From: Dermatemys mawii
Taxonomy: Eukaryota > Chordata > Testudines > Dermatemydidae
DNA: 64,000 bases
Reading direction: 5' to 3'
Assembly (NCBI GenBank): GCA_007922305.1
Contig: ML677335.1
Coordinates: forward strand, 34,758,945 to 34,822,944
Part shown: in pieces, positions 1 to 11,387 of the stretch
How positions within the stretch are numbered: the stretch's first letter is position 1
Layout: each line of letters begins with the position of its first letter
The notes under the pieces: generated by a model
What the model was told of the DNA's origin: nothing
Database searches by the model: none
What the model saw: only the letters and a program-made list of their open reading frames with translations
Translations under genes and position numbers: made by a program

Positions 1-588
1 TGGCCTGGACACGCCTCCTTCATGATGAGGGAGGAGGAGAAATGGGCAAATTGGAGTGAGTGGTGTTGCAAACTGGAACATGGGGTCACAGCACCACTCG
101 CTCATATTTAGCCCAGCTACCCTCTGTCACAAAAACCAGAGCAGGGAACTGGGCCCAGTGCCACAGGAAAGGACTCACCGCTGTGGTCTCACTCTGAAAC
201 CTGCCCTTCCCCCATCGGGCCTTACTACACTCACAAGGGCAGGACTTGATACACACCCCAAAGTCTCCTATCCCCCCTAGTGTCAGGACCCAACTCTCCT
301 TCCCTACTCCAACCCCACAGATAATATGAAATACAAAGTAGCCAAGGGAGATTTATAAGTGGGGCAAAACCTTCTCCCTGCTGCCAATGTATAGGGCATA
401 CATATACACCCACACACACAATTCTCAGAGGTTTTATCAGCCCCTTGGAGCTGTTGGAAGCCAACATAATATAGAGCAGCCGAGCAGACTTCATTTTACT
501 CCAACTAATACCAGTATGCTGGCTCAGCACAGAGCCAGTCTAGAATGAGAGAAGTACAAAATAAGCATTATGCCCCCTTGGGTCAAAA
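1..588. other. Unassigned non-coding, moderately GC-rich
   Basis: This stretch is C-rich on the + strand (short runs such as cccttcccccatcggg) and richer in G+C than the DNA that follows. I see no domain, long terminal repeat end or inverted repeat. The open frames of 74 and 99 codons overlap on opposite strands and resemble no family I know. It may be a decayed repeat cut by the window edge. Confidence 0.4.
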
Positions 589-589
589 A

Positions 590-668
590 TTACAGAGTTT
601 GATTCTCCTGTCACTTACACTTGTGCAAATGACTGAAATCAGTGTAATTATACTAGTGTAAAACATGC
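590..668. repeat. Short palindromic repeat (MITE-like), degraded copy
   Basis: The sequence runs from gattctcctgtcacttacac to agtgtaattatactagtgta. This is an imperfect palindrome in which the left arm (cacttacacttgtgcaaatg) is echoed in inverted form on the right. It matches the plan of the other short palindromes in the window that carry a GAAGTCAATGG-like centre. The transposon superfamily is not determined. Confidence 0.5.
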
Positions 669-2485
669 ATAAATGAAAAGACAACCACGACCATTTCATT
701 TAAAGAGTAAGTAATTTGCCACATAGTGGACCCAAGTTCACCTGAGGTTTGATGTATCTGAGGTTTGAGATATATGGATTGTTTATTATGCAATGCCCAC
801 TAACATTCATAGGAAATGTAGCCCTCAAGTTGCCAGTGCAATACCTAATATGAAACCTAGAAACAACTGCACTTGATTCACATAATCAAACCTTGATTCA
901 ACCTGGAATAAATGACTGATTAACTAACTAGTTTACATTTCAAAATGAAGCTTGTGCTCATTAAATTAAAAATCTGAAATACAAGTCACCTTATGTATAG
1001 GGAAGGCAACACAGCGTTATTTTGGACTATATAATGTGAGTAACTATGTTTTAAAAAGAAACCAAAATACAGTGATAATCTTCAGAAAAAAACTAGTGGA
1101 AACTGTGTATGGCTGTATTATACTGGAACTAAAAATATCAATTATGTTTGAGTTTTGTAAGTGCAGGGTATTTGTTTTGGGAAATCAGTAAGGAGAATTC
1201 CAAATATTTAAAACAATATTACAAGATCCATGGATTAGACAGGCTGGGGAAGAAATTGTACTATTAGTCTTTTAGCATGTCAGTCTGTGGTGTATCTCTT
1301 CTCTAACCTTTTAAACTTTGTGGTCATCACCTTACTGTTCCATCTATTACTTGCTTGTTTTTGTGGTCAACCTTCCCTCCCTCCTGCCATCAAATCGTTC
1401 CTCCCATCTCTCCTTTCAATGTCATGTAGTTGTAAGATGAGAGATTTTGGTGCAGTCCCCTGGGGTTAGCTGATGAGAGCATACCATATGTTTCTTGCCT
1501 TCTTCAGAGATTACTATGTGTTATATCTACTGGCTGACTCCCCCAAAACAATTTCAGATTTCTTTAAATTATACTGGCAGATTGCTAATGAGCCATTTTG
1601 GCAACTGCCACATTTTAGTGATATTTATTAAATTGTTATGAGGCATGAAATGGTGTGTCTTTCTCTCTCTCTCAAACAAGGAGTGGAAGGTTAGATGGTT
1701 TAGCTATGCTGTGCAAATATCTCATTACAGATGATTTCTTTTGTGCAATATGTCTGAAATTCTACTTCTATAGCATTATTTAACATAAAAACACAAGAAA
1801 ATGTCTTACAGTGACTTTTTAAGCAGCATAAATTCTGAATCTAGATTGATTTTGAGTCCAGAGGGACAATTATGATCAACTAGTTTGACCTCTTGTGTAA
1901 CACAAACCATAGATTCTGGAGTTCAAGCCATTAAAAGTCAAAATTTGATAACAGTTGTCAAACTGGCTATTCTAATTCCATGTTGGGAGAGAGGCATTAA
2001 CAAAAATGTCTTAACAAAATGTCTAATTTGACTATGCAGTAATCATCCAAGAGGAGTGATGAAAATTCTGTCCCTGGAGTTATTGGGCTAAATTCTGATT
2101 TCTGTCACACCTTTATAAATCTAGACTAACACAGTTATTGTATTCTGGTTTTAAAATGCCATAAAAGACAATTTTATCAAATTATATTCAAAAGTAGACT
2201 GAACATTATCCTCATTAAATGTACAATAGAACTATATCCAGCAGTGGCAGGGAGATCTATAATGTGGATGTGGATGCCTAGGAGTCTACGACAAATCAGC
2301 TAATATTAATTTTACATCTATGTTAGTTGGCAAAAGAGTTGATATCTTAATATCTATTACATCTGTTGTATGAAGTCACTTTTAAATTAAGCATGAAGTG
2401 GACAAATAATCTCTATTTTTCCATTCTAATCTGCTTCTTTAAATTGAAGCCCTTCCCCCAGTGACTGATTATTGGAATGAGCTAA
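669..2485. other. Unassigned AT-rich non-coding DNA
   Basis: No open frame longer than 60 codons, and no recognisable repeat end apart from a scrap near 2090 (ggctaaattctgatttctgt) that resembles the edge of one of the palindromic repeats. The DNA is AT-rich with short homopolymers. I see nothing else in it. Confidence 0.5.
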
Positions 2486-2489
2486 TTAA

Positions 2490-3165
2490 CATGCCCATAT
2501 ATGGTAATTTCTCATCATCATCGGTGATCCCTCAATCAAGGATGATCTCTACCACAGATTTACACAAGTCCTGAGATATCTCAGGAGTCCAATACAGGAA
2601 ACAGAGATCCATCTGCAGTAGGTACAGACATTTCATGGCAAGTCAACTGCCTGCTGCTAGAAATTTTTCTTTTTCCTTCCTTCTCTCTCTTTTCAGTTTC
2701 AAGGGCAGGCACTTCTCCTCAAATGAAGCCATTGCCTAATGGAGAATGTGATGCCATTGAGGTTGGTTGGTGGCTTGTTGCTCCCAGCTTGTGATGTCCA
2801 TATCAGTTTTCTTGAGATACACTTTCAGTGTGTCTTTGTAGCATGTCCTCTGACCACCATAGGATCTCTGACCATGGGTGAGCTGAGAGTAGAGGACTTG
2901 TTTTGGGAGACAAGAGTCTGGCATCCACATACAATGTCCAGCCCAGTGAAGTTGGTGCATGAGGATCATTGCTTCAGTGCTGGTGACATTGGCTTCAGTA
3001 AGAGTGCTGGCGTTAGTACAGTGATCTTCCCAATGGACGTGAAGGATCTTCCAGAGGCATCATTGGTGGTACCTCTCCAGATTCTTGAGGTGCTCTTGAT
3101 AGGTCACTCCGATTTTGCATCCGTAAAGGAGTGTAGGAATAACAATCTCTATGGTCTGGAGGTTA
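2490..3165 (-). pseudogene. LINE ORF2 C-terminal remnant (non-LTR retrotransposon)
   Basis: Read on the minus strand, 3165 down to 2736 gives the region downstream of a LINE reverse transcriptase. There is a LLYGC block, an LERYHQ block, and then LHWAGHCMWMPDSCLPKQV followed by a GQRS.GGQ and KDTL.. pattern. RWAGH..RMPD..LPK with GGQ..RYKDTL is typical of the post-RT segment of several LINE clades. An in-frame stop after YHQ and other substitutions show it is dead. The clade (RTE-like, L2-like or other) cannot be fixed from this piece. The 163-codon + strand frame over 2739-3230 is its antisense shadow. From 2735 down to 2490 the match fades into what is probably 3' untranslated sequence. Confidence 0.7.
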
Positions 3166-3268
3166 GGGGTAGTCACTTGGGAGATCCAAGTTCAAGCCCC
3201 TGTTCTGAATCAGACAGATCAGGAGCTTAAACCTGGATCTCCACATCCCAGGTGTGTGCACTGGGCTA
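3166..3268. repeat. tRNA-like SINE remnant
   Basis: The segment contains gagatccaagttcaagcccc, which resembles a pol III B-box, and then an inverted echo of the same block (aacctggatctccacatcccaggtg) ending at a gggctactggctagttg tail. It directly abuts the LINE remnant on its left. The assignment rests on pattern only, and the copy is too short and worn to name a family. Confidence 0.4.
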
Positions 3269-3269
3269 C

Positions 3270-4900
3270 TGGCTAGTTGAGGGTGGATCACTCCGCCCCC
3301 CTCCCACAAAAAAGTCTAATTTTTGTTCCAATGTGGAACAACAACAAATTTCAAACCTTCTTTTTTCCTCCTCAAAAAATAGTTTGTTTTTGAGCCAGTG
3401 CACACTGATATATATGGCCTGTCAATTGGAAACTGCAGATGCTTTTACCTCTCAAAATCGGGTCAGTAGATTTTAGTTTAAATTATTTTCTTCCCTGAAA
3501 GTTTGAATTGAAATTAAAAGCACATGAGATATTGGAACTGTGCAAGCAATTGGAACTGTATCCTGATCCAGGTCAGACTATTGTCATAAAAGTCTAGATG
3601 ATGTAGTCCTTAAAAGCCCAGTCCTGCAAACATATTCATTTAAGTAGTCTCATCGTTCTTGATGTTCCTTGTGTCAGTTTCTATATGACAATTCTTGTCC
3701 CTTTGATGGTCCTAAATTTACTAACATATATGTTTTCTGGTATTTAAACTACAAATGGACTGTGGAGTTAATCTTTCCTTTTAGCATTTTTTAGCAGGGT
3801 TTTCTGATCATTTCTGACGTGACTATCTTTCTGTAAAAGGACTACATTGGATCTCATTTGGGCAACTGATACCATAAGTAATTGTATCATTTGTGAATAG
3901 TTCACAAAGCAGAAATTTCACTTCTCACACGTCTCAGCTCTAGAAAATCTTTTTTCAAAGTCATTCTCTTTCTAGTTACTGCATTCCATTAAGACTTAAC
4001 TGAGAAAAAATATTGAACTGAGTGAAAAGGACACTTAATGACTTCCATTATACGAGAAACGGTGTCTTTGAAATGTAATTACAGCATATAGAGGATTACA
4101 TAAATATTTCAGTGTAGCTAAAGTGTAAATACCACTTTAAGAAATACAAAGGAAATAATTTGACAATCTATCTTTTAAGAAGCAGAAAAAATACTTCCAC
4201 AATAATAATTCTTAGTGCTTTTCATCTCCAAACTTGTTTATAAAATAATTTTATATAACCCCTGTGAGCTGGTAAATAAGTTTTATTCCTCTTGACATCC
4301 AGGCTCAACTTACTATTATCAACTGAACTAGAAAGTAACTTAAAAAAACATTTCTAATCCAATTGAAGTGTTTGTTATGAAACATTATTTTGTCCTTTTC
4401 AGTCCACTGAACTGCTGCTACAAGACTTTGGATCAAATTATCTCTAAATCACTTGCCCTCTGTGCTCTACTGAACTTTTTCATTCCTAGGCTCTGATGTA
4501 AATGATGTGCTTCTGATGTAAATAATGTAAATTACTGTAAAGAGGGAGCCCTATGAATTAGGGTACATGTTGAACTTCCACCTTCTCCTAACAGTTGGTG
4601 AGCAGAAGCATAGAACAAGACTTATGTGCTAATTAAGTGCCTTATAAGTCCTTACAATAAGATTTAAGCAAGATTCAAGTGAGGCACAGTCATTATACTG
4701 TCCCTCTGCACAAGGTTGAATTTCACCCAATATTACTATGTAGTAACAACCAAATATTAGCTCTTTATTACTGGAAGAAAGATGATCCATTTGACTTCTG
4801 AACAGAAGAGTTAGCCACTTTTAATAAAAGTATATCTATAGTTACAAAATGCTGAATGGGAGTGAGCCACACAATGCCTACTAAAGAGAGTGTGAGGTGT
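3270..4900. other. Unassigned AT-rich non-coding DNA
   Basis: No supported gene. A piece near 4200-4320 (agtgcttttcatctccaaac, then a tatataacccctgtgagctgg stretch) resembles the MIR-type SINE body seen at 43555-43775 but is too degraded to call firmly. Otherwise I see nothing. Confidence 0.4.
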
Positions 4901-4902
4901 GT

Positions 4903-5000
4903 GGCTAAGGGCTTGATCCTGAGAGTTGTCTGGTTCCAATATAGCTCATAATGAGACTAATGGGAGCTATAGCCAATCAGCATTTATCAGGACCCTGAAC
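4903..5000. repeat. Short palindromic repeat (MITE-like), degraded copy
   Basis: The left arm reads ggcttgatcctgagagttgt and the right end atttatcaggaccctgaacc, around a centre containing agactaatgggagctat. The arms are imperfect inverted repeats. It has the same plan as the other palindromic repeats here: a GATCC/GGATC outer part and an AATGGGA centre. Confidence 0.45.
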
Positions 5001-6050
5001 CTGGTGCATTTGGGATTTAGACTCTGGTTTGTGTAAAAGAATAGCCATATGGAAGAAGAAAACATTTTAAAAAAGACTAAATTATCAGAAACATGATTCA
5101 TCACTAATTGCACTGAATTCCGAACTAGAAACTGGCCTCAGAAGATGGCTAAAACTTAGGTCCTTAATATTTTTCCTGTACTCAGTTTCTCAATTCTCGT
5201 ATTAATAAACTCTGAACACTGACTTAATTATCTTACAGGCTCTTTTGAAACTGTAATTTATCACTTTATTTTCTGATGGTTTTGGTCAAGATAACCTTAT
5301 CCTGTGATAGTATTTCTATTCCTCATTTTGACAACACTGCATGGTTATAAATGTACTTTCTTTCCATATTGCATCTTTAAAACAAACAAAACATAGTTCT
5401 CTGTTTACTGCAGTAAGTTATTTTTACATTGTTTTCTTTATGAGATTAGCCATCAATTATGAAGTAATAGGTAACTAATTCCATCACTATTTTTTTAAAA
5501 AACCCTCTGGGCTTGCATTACAAAGACTAACAGGGATTTTTATCCTTCCAAAATTAGCATTTGCTATTATGTCTCAAATATTCTGAGATATATAACTCTT
5601 GTATGATTTGTATGCTCATATTTTAAAATCCTACTCATTATTTCAAAATACACTAAATGCAATATCTTCAGATATCCCACAGTGTTAGAATAACTGTTTA
5701 AGCAAAATGTCTGGAACCATCAATCAGAATGAATAGTTATGCTCAAGCAAATGTATTCTGTTCTGTTCTCTTCACAGGTATTATGCATTTCTTAGAGGAA
5801 GAGGACATCTGAGATGTGCATTTGAAAGAGAAAAACAGATGAACCTAAAGAAAGAACAAAGTCTTTTTTTTCTCTCCACGGGTGTTTACTGATCCTCAGA
5901 TTTACATGGTGAGTGGCTGATCCTCAGCCGAAACCAAGGACTACATAGCATACTTGAGGATTGGTGGCACAACGCTTCCCTTTGTACTTCCTCCATCCTG
6001 CGTCAGGAAGAGTACTAAAGGCTGAAAGCACAGCTGCAATAGAGCTACAC
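5001..6050. other. Unassigned AT-rich non-coding DNA
   Basis: No open frame or repeat that I can support. AT-rich with scattered T and A runs. Confidence 0.45.
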
Positions 6051-6051
6051 T

Positions 6052-6240
6052 AAGGGTATGTCAACACTCACTTCATGTGTACGTGCACACATCTGCAGCA
6101 CATGTAAACATGCCTGAGCTAGCTTGAGCTATTTCACATACTGATGGCAGTTAAGCCGCATCAGCACAGGCTATACAAACCTGATCAGGACCTGAACTGA
6201 AGCCTCTGCTGCTGCATCATCACTACTATCGATAGGTAAA
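6052..6240. mobile_element. MITE remnant with GTATGTCNACACT-type end
   Basis: The left end taagggtatgtcaacactca matches the terminal inverted repeat type (GGGTATGTCTACACT) shared by the elements at 32637, 35895, 52246 and 56036. The internal part holds tgcctgagctagcttgagct followed by tactgatggcagttaag. The right end is missing or worn beyond recognition, so the limit at 6240 is approximate. The element is non-autonomous and encodes nothing. Confidence 0.5.
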
Positions 6241-6490
6241 ACCACTAGATTACAGCTAAATACCCTGAGTGCAATACAGAGATATCTAACGAGCTCTAAC
6301 AACATACTAGATGAACCAATACAAATCAGTGGGCTGCAGGGCGATCCTGGTTCATGCCTCCTCTTTCCAAAGGGGTGGTAGCATAGAAGCAATTCTTTTT
6401 TAATAATTCCAAACATTTTTTTCTGTTAGAAATAGAATTCAGAACTTTACATGACGCATTAATTATAAAATTTGAGCTACTTTCTTAGGA

Positions 6491-6560
6491 CCCAATCCCA
6501 CTAAGATTTTTGCACATGCATACCTTTAAAATCATGAACAGTCCCATTTAACTCAGGATC
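6491..6560. repeat. Short palindromic repeat (MITE-like), degraded copy
   Basis: The sequence runs from cccaatcccactaagatttt through tgcacatgcata to cagtcccatttaactcagga. The same order (aatccca, cttgcacacatgctta, ccatttaagtcaatggg) recurs at 41395-41490, which supports a shared repeat family. Confidence 0.45.
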
Positions 6561-7510
6561 AGGTCTTAGACAGTCATCTATTTCGGGCAGGAATCATGTC
6601 TACTTCTACGCTTATAGAGTTGCTACCACAGAAAGTCCCTAATATGACTGGGGCCACTGACCTTCCTGTAAAATAAACAGTAATTGTTAACAATGTTGCT
6701 ACTTTTCATTTATTCTGCTGAGATTAACTGATTTGTTTGCAACCTTCAGTCATAAACTATGCTATGCCCAGATGATAAATTACAGTCCTAAAGACAACAT
6801 CAGTGAAAAATGAGGATTAGGATAACCTTACTATTCGCTTTAAAGGCAAATTCCATTTATATTTTCACAGCTGATTTTCTCTCTTGGTATACTACATTGT
6901 TCTGCACATAGAGAAGGTATTTAAACAAATTAATCTTATTAATTATTCAACAAGATGACTAATATATCAGATAATACATTTTCATTCTGCGGTGACAGAG
7001 TTGCTGTATAAGGCAACATGGAGGAGATTAGAGCAGTTATTACTAAAGTATGGATTTTTTTATTTATTTATTTTTTGCAGTACTGTATTTCTCTTTTGAG
7101 TGTAAGAAAGTGGTTAACCAAATCAGGCAGGTCATATAGAAATAGAACCGCTGAGAAGGGTGGAAAATAAGTAGACAAATTTTATATTATGTTTTGTTTT
7201 TTAACCCAGAATTCTCAACCATTATTTTTATTTCAATGTAATTTTAGTGCCTCTGTTTTGTGCTGCATTGACAACCCTATAAACCAGAAGCTTCTCTCAT
7301 TTGTTTTTTTTCCCCTAAAATCCACACAGTTGTTCTTATTGCACTGTTGAGTTAAGATACTATAACCCTAACTGAGAAGCTGTCTTCAGGGACAAGGGGA
7401 TTTTACATAGGGATAGCTACCCAAATCTATAGCTGAGTTTTAAAAATGTGAAGTCATACAATCAAAATATACAAGACTCTACAGTTCTTGACCTTTCTGC
7501 TGGGACAGGC

Positions 7511-7530
7511 AAAAAAAAAAAAAAAAAAAA
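7511..7530. repeat. Poly(A) run
   Basis: A run of about 20 A after gggacaggc. No SINE or processed pseudogene body is evident directly upstream, so this is called only as a homopolymer. Confidence 0.7.
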
Positions 7531-7970
7531 TGAATTAGTGCCAAGTACTTTTTGTTGCTTTACTTGAATTAGAATAAACCAGCCTGGTAACTCCATTTTT
7601 ACCATATGAGTTCCAAGTCAGTTATGGAGTAAGATGCATTCAGTGAAACTCCTTTACAACTCCTTCTAAGATTGCATATTCTTTCATAGATGAAAGTTTT
7701 CTGGGGGCAGAGAGTGTCTTCACATATGTTTGAAAAACATCTAAACATAGTACACGCTACTTGAATATAAATAAATAATACATGCTGCCGGGGGAAAACC
7801 ACATTTTCACAAACTCAGATCAATAAGCAATAGGAGCAATAATTGCCATGTAAAATAAGACAGTGAAATCTTGACCCCACTGAAGTCAATGGGTGTTTGA
7901 GAGCTGTATGCTCAAACTTAATAATTCTGAGCCAAAGCCCAGCCAATAATAATAATAATTATTAAAAATG

Positions 7971-7975
7971 AAGAA

Positions 7976-8006
<31 letters not shown>

Positions 8007-8012
8007 AAGAAG
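7971..8012. repeat. Imperfect (AGC)n / (AGA)n triplet microsatellite
   Basis: CAG units interrupted by GAA units, preceded by an (AAT)n tract from about 7948. It lies in non-coding DNA. Confidence 0.85.
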
Positions 8013-8843
8013 AATATGACTCCCAGTCACTTCAGTGGATTTTGAATGAGGTCCCTACATCATTTGAACCAACTAGCTTACAGTTAACTCCCATTTCATA
8101 GTGAAGAAATGGAGCACAAGTGATCATTTAACTGGAATTAGTCCCCCCCACCCCAAAATTTGCCTGTGTCTAACTAGCACAAGCTAGTGGGAATATTGTT
8201 ACACTCAACCACTTGCAGTTCCTTTTTTCTTTTTTCTTATTTAGAGTGGGATCTAACAGACTCACTTGGCATTTGACTCAGAGCCACACATTACGTCACT
8301 GCTTTGTCATGGATACAATTCTACACTTCTGGGTTGCCTACATTTAGATTTCTGAGTTAAAGGAGACACCATCTTTCTGTTTCATTTTTCTGTAACCAGT
8401 CTGTAACTCAGTCCTGTACAGAAGCTGCAGCAGTCTGAGGAAAGAGGCTAGAGACTATTTAGAATTATACACACATCAATTAAAAGTACCTTCTCTTGTT
8501 CTACATGCTGCTTGACAATTCTAAATACACAACCATGAAACTGAAAATTTCTGGAACAGCCCTACAACCATGAGTTAATTTATCCACAACAGTAACCCGG
8601 CAACAACTAAACAAGAAAGAACTTGAGTCTCTCCCACCAGAATCTTCCCATTCCCCAGAAGCTTGGGAAACCCAAGGGGCCTTGTAACATGCCCTAAAAT
8701 CATCAGTAAACTAGGGCTACTATTGCCCAGAAGGTGAAAAGAACAAATTCCAAAGCTAAGGGGACTTCAGAGAACACCCTGCCAGCTGGCCCCACTATTA
8801 TGTGCAGCTCCAGTTTAGGTGCTCCACTATTTATATGGGGTCC

Positions 8844-9117
8844 TGTGACAGGGTGCTGGACAGGGACTGCTGAGCCAGCCCTCTGCCACTCTAGCTTCAA
8901 TTAAGGGAGCTGGCTAGAAAAGCCTGTGTCTGACTGAAAAAAGGAGCTGCTGGCCAGATTAGCCTGAGGCTTCATAAAAGCCTCAGGCGAAGGGAAAAGA
9001 AGGGAAGGAGTGTGGTAGCTCTGCCCTCCTGGGTCCCAAGGCTAAGGAGTTCTCAAGGCTGAAACCCTCATGCTGTACCTGGTGAGGTGGTGGTGGGCAT
9101 TATGTAAAAAAATTACA
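8844..9117 (+). mobile_element. LTR of a Gypsy-type element, left (5') LTR
   Basis: The segment begins tgtgacagggtgctggacag and ends aaaaaaattaca, giving TG...CA termini about 274 bp apart. It sits directly upstream of a gag remnant in the same direction. The base after the LTR begins ctggtgactgctgag, a plausible but worn leader. A related LTR start (tgtgttaggatgctggg) occurs at 44066. The boundary is inferred from the termini and the position of gag. No matching 3' LTR is seen, so the element is truncated. Confidence 0.6.
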
Positions 9118-9232
9118 CTGGTGACTGCTGAGCCAGAAGGACTTGGGGTGGTTTTTGGAGTAGGGCAGAGGCCTGTTACTTGAGGGGCTTGTCTGGGAGC
9201 CTGAGCCAGTGCTAGAGTTTGGCGGCCTGGAG

Positions 9233-10022
9233 ATGAAAGAGACCCTAAATGGCTGGTGAAACAGCAGGAGGAGATGCAGAAGGCTATGCAAGGCTTTCAG
9301 CAAGCCCACCAGGTGGAGAGGCAGGCTGAGCAGCAGAAAACCATGCAGGACTTCATATGGGAGCATGCCAGCAACAGCTCCTGCAGAGGATGGTGAGTCG
9401 CGGTGGAGGGGAGGCACCTAGGCATTGGGCTAGAACTATGTTAGATGGGTCCAGCAGATGACCCTGATGCATTCCTCTGCACTTTTGAGTGGGTAGCCAT
9501 GGGGGCTGGATGGGATAGGGCAACACGGGCGCTTAGACTGGTTCCCTCTCTCACAGGAGAAGCTCATGGGGCCTACATGGCCCAGAGTAAAGAACAGGCC
9601 AGGAACTATGATGAAGTTAAGGAGGCTGTCCTGGATCATGTGGGGCTGTTATCTGAAAAATACCAGAAGAAGTTCAATTGGCAAGGTGGGTTGGGGTGGG
9701 GTTATGGCCCAGGCATTTTCCCAGAAGTTGACATACTGGGCCACTCACTGGCTGAGATCCAGCACCCAGACACTGGGAGAAAACCATGGATGCGCTGGTC
9801 CTTGAACAGGTTTTTCAAGGCCTGCCTGAAACCATAAAAATATGGGTGAGGAGTCATCAACCCAATATGGTGGAGGGGGCCGTGAAGCTGATGGAGGAAT
9901 TTGCAGTAGCAAACTTCCCTAGGAAAGAGAGACAGCTGTATAGAGACTTGGAGGCAGGAAGAAAGGCCAGGGACCCCCACCCAGAAAGGGCCCAGCTATG
10001 CTCTGTTACAGGTACGATGTGA
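9233..10022 (+). pseudogene. Gypsy-type gag remnant (SCAN-like capsid)
   Basis: Three pieces occur in the usual gag order. At 9241-9393 is a glutamine-rich coiled-coil-like stretch (KQQEEMQKAMQGFQQAHQ...). At 9445-9684 is a capsid-like block with ALRLVPSLTGEAHGAYM, then YDEVKEAVLDHVGL and EKYQKKF. At 9786-10022 is LVLEQVFQGLPETIKIWVRS. This order matches the gag of Gmr1-like Gypsy elements, from which SCAN domains are thought to derive. Stop codons at 9394 and about 9442, an early frameshift after the ATG at 9233 and another between 9684 and 9786 kill the frame. No zinc knuckle, protease or pol follows. The LTR lies immediately upstream. Confidence 0.7.
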
Positions 10023-10040
10023 TGAGAGAGTTTGGAAAAA

Positions 10041-10116
10041 AATCCTTCGCCCCCTGAAGTCAATGTCAAAACTCCCACTGACTTCAGCAGGGGCAGGGTT
10101 CCACCCTTGGTCTCAA
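10041..10116. repeat. Short palindromic repeat (MITE-like)
   Basis: Two inverted arms, ccccctgaagtcaatgtcaa and ctgacttcagcaggggcagg, are separated by a few bases. This is one of the clearest copies of the GAAGTCAATG-centred palindromes. It lies between the gag remnant and the hAT element. Confidence 0.65.
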
Positions 10117-10455
10117 AGGTAAAAAGATTCCAGTCCACTTAGAAATGTATTAGGGCTATCAAGCAATTAAAAAAATTAATTCTGATTAATCGTGTGATTA
10201 AACAATAGATTACCATTTATTTCAAACTTTTTGGATGTTTTCTACATTTTCAAATATGTTGATTTAAATTACAACAGATTACAAAATGTACAGTGCTCAC
10301 TTTATATTTATTTTGATTACAAATATTTGAGCTGTAAAAACAAGAAATAGTATAGTTCAATTCACCTAATGCAAGTACTGTAGTGTAATTTTGTTATAAT
10401 GAAAGATGAACATACAAATGTAGAATTATGTACAAAAAGTTACTGCATTCAAAAT

Positions 10456-11125
10456 TCAAACAATGTTGAACTTTAGAACTCCACTCAGTCCTAATTCAGC
10501 CAATTGCTCAGACAAACAAGTTTCTTTACAATTTGCAGGAGATAATGCTGCCCATGTCTTGTTTACAAAGTCACTTGAAAGTGAGAACTGGCGTTCACAT
10601 CGCATGGTTGTAGCCAGCGCTGCAAGATATTTACATGCCAGATGTGCTAAAGATTCATATGTCCCTTCATGATTCAACCACCATTTCAGAATATGTGTGT
10701 CCATGCTGAGGACAAGTTCTGCTCGATAATGATCCAAAGCAGAGCAGATTGATGCATGTTCATTTTCATCATCAGAGTCAGATGCCACCAGAAGAAGATT
10801 GATTTCTTTTTTGGTGGTTTGGGTTCTGTAGTTTCCGCATCGGATTGTTGCTCTTTTAAGACAGCTAAAAGCATTCTCTACACCTTACCCTCAGATTTGG
10901 AAGGCACTTCAGATTCTTAAACTTTGGATTGAGTGCTGTATCTATCCTTAGAAATCTCACATTGGTACTTTCTTTGCATTCTGTCAAATCTGCTGTGAAA
11001 GTGTTCTTAAAATTAACAACATGTGATGGGTCTTCATCCAAGATTGCTATAACATGAACTATATGGCAGAATGTGGGTAAAACAGAACAGGCGACAAACA
11101 GTTCTCTTCTAAGGAGTTCAGTCAC
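10456..11125 (-). pseudogene. hAT transposase C-terminal remnant (copy 1)
   Basis: Read on the minus strand, 11125-10865 gives a FLRIDTALNPKFKNLKCLP block, then a linker. Then 10788-10456 gives SDDENEH, MDTHILKWWLNHEGTYESLA, HLACKYLAALATT and FSLSSDFVNKTWAALSP. The W-W..EG.Y..LA.LA..YLA order followed by FS..G..V...RA.L is the hAT C-terminal dimerisation domain. The part between the two blocks is in another frame. The N-terminal zinc finger and most of the catalytic region are missing. It is a dead fragment. Confidence 0.8.
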
Positions 11126-11182
11126 AAATTTAATTAACGCACTATTTTTCTAATGAGCATCATCAGCATGGAAAGCATGTCG

Positions 11183-11387
11183 TCTGGAATGGTGGCTGAA
11201 GCGTGTAGGGGCATATGAATGTTTAGCATATCTGGCCTGTAAATGCCTTGCAACACTGGCTACAAAAGTACCACATGAATGCCTGTTTTCACTTTCAGGT
11301 GACATTGTATATAAGAAGCAGGCAGCAGTATTTCCCATAAATGTAAACAAACTTGTTTTTCTTAGCAGTTGGCTTAATAAGAAGTAG
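11183..11387 (+). pseudogene. hAT dimerisation domain on the opposite arm (copy 1)
   Basis: The + strand of the right arm reads LEWWLKRVGAYECLAYLACK, then CLATLATKVPHECLFSLSGD, then IVYKKQAA, then VNKLVFLSSWLNKK and a TAG stop. It is a second copy of the C-terminal dimerisation domain pointing away from the minus-strand copy at 10456-10788. It is an open stretch without start or upstream transposase, created by the inverted-arm structure. Confidence 0.75.

Larger units (their letters stand above)
6561..8843. other. Unassigned non-coding DNA with simple repeats
   Basis: No gene is supported. It holds a poly(A) run at about 7511-7530, a short palindromic-repeat scrap at 7861-7900 (ccccactgaagtcaatggg), a CAG/GAA-type triplet tract at about 7971-8012, and otherwise AT-rich unique-looking DNA. 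Confidence 0.45.

Noticed and set aside
2739..3230. 163-codon + strand open frame
   Set aside because: It lies antisense to a LINE ORF2 remnant whose minus-strand reading gives clear LINE motifs. The + frame has none.
7511..7530. Poly(A) run as the tail of a processed pseudogene
   Set aside because: No coding-like sequence or flanking duplication found upstream.
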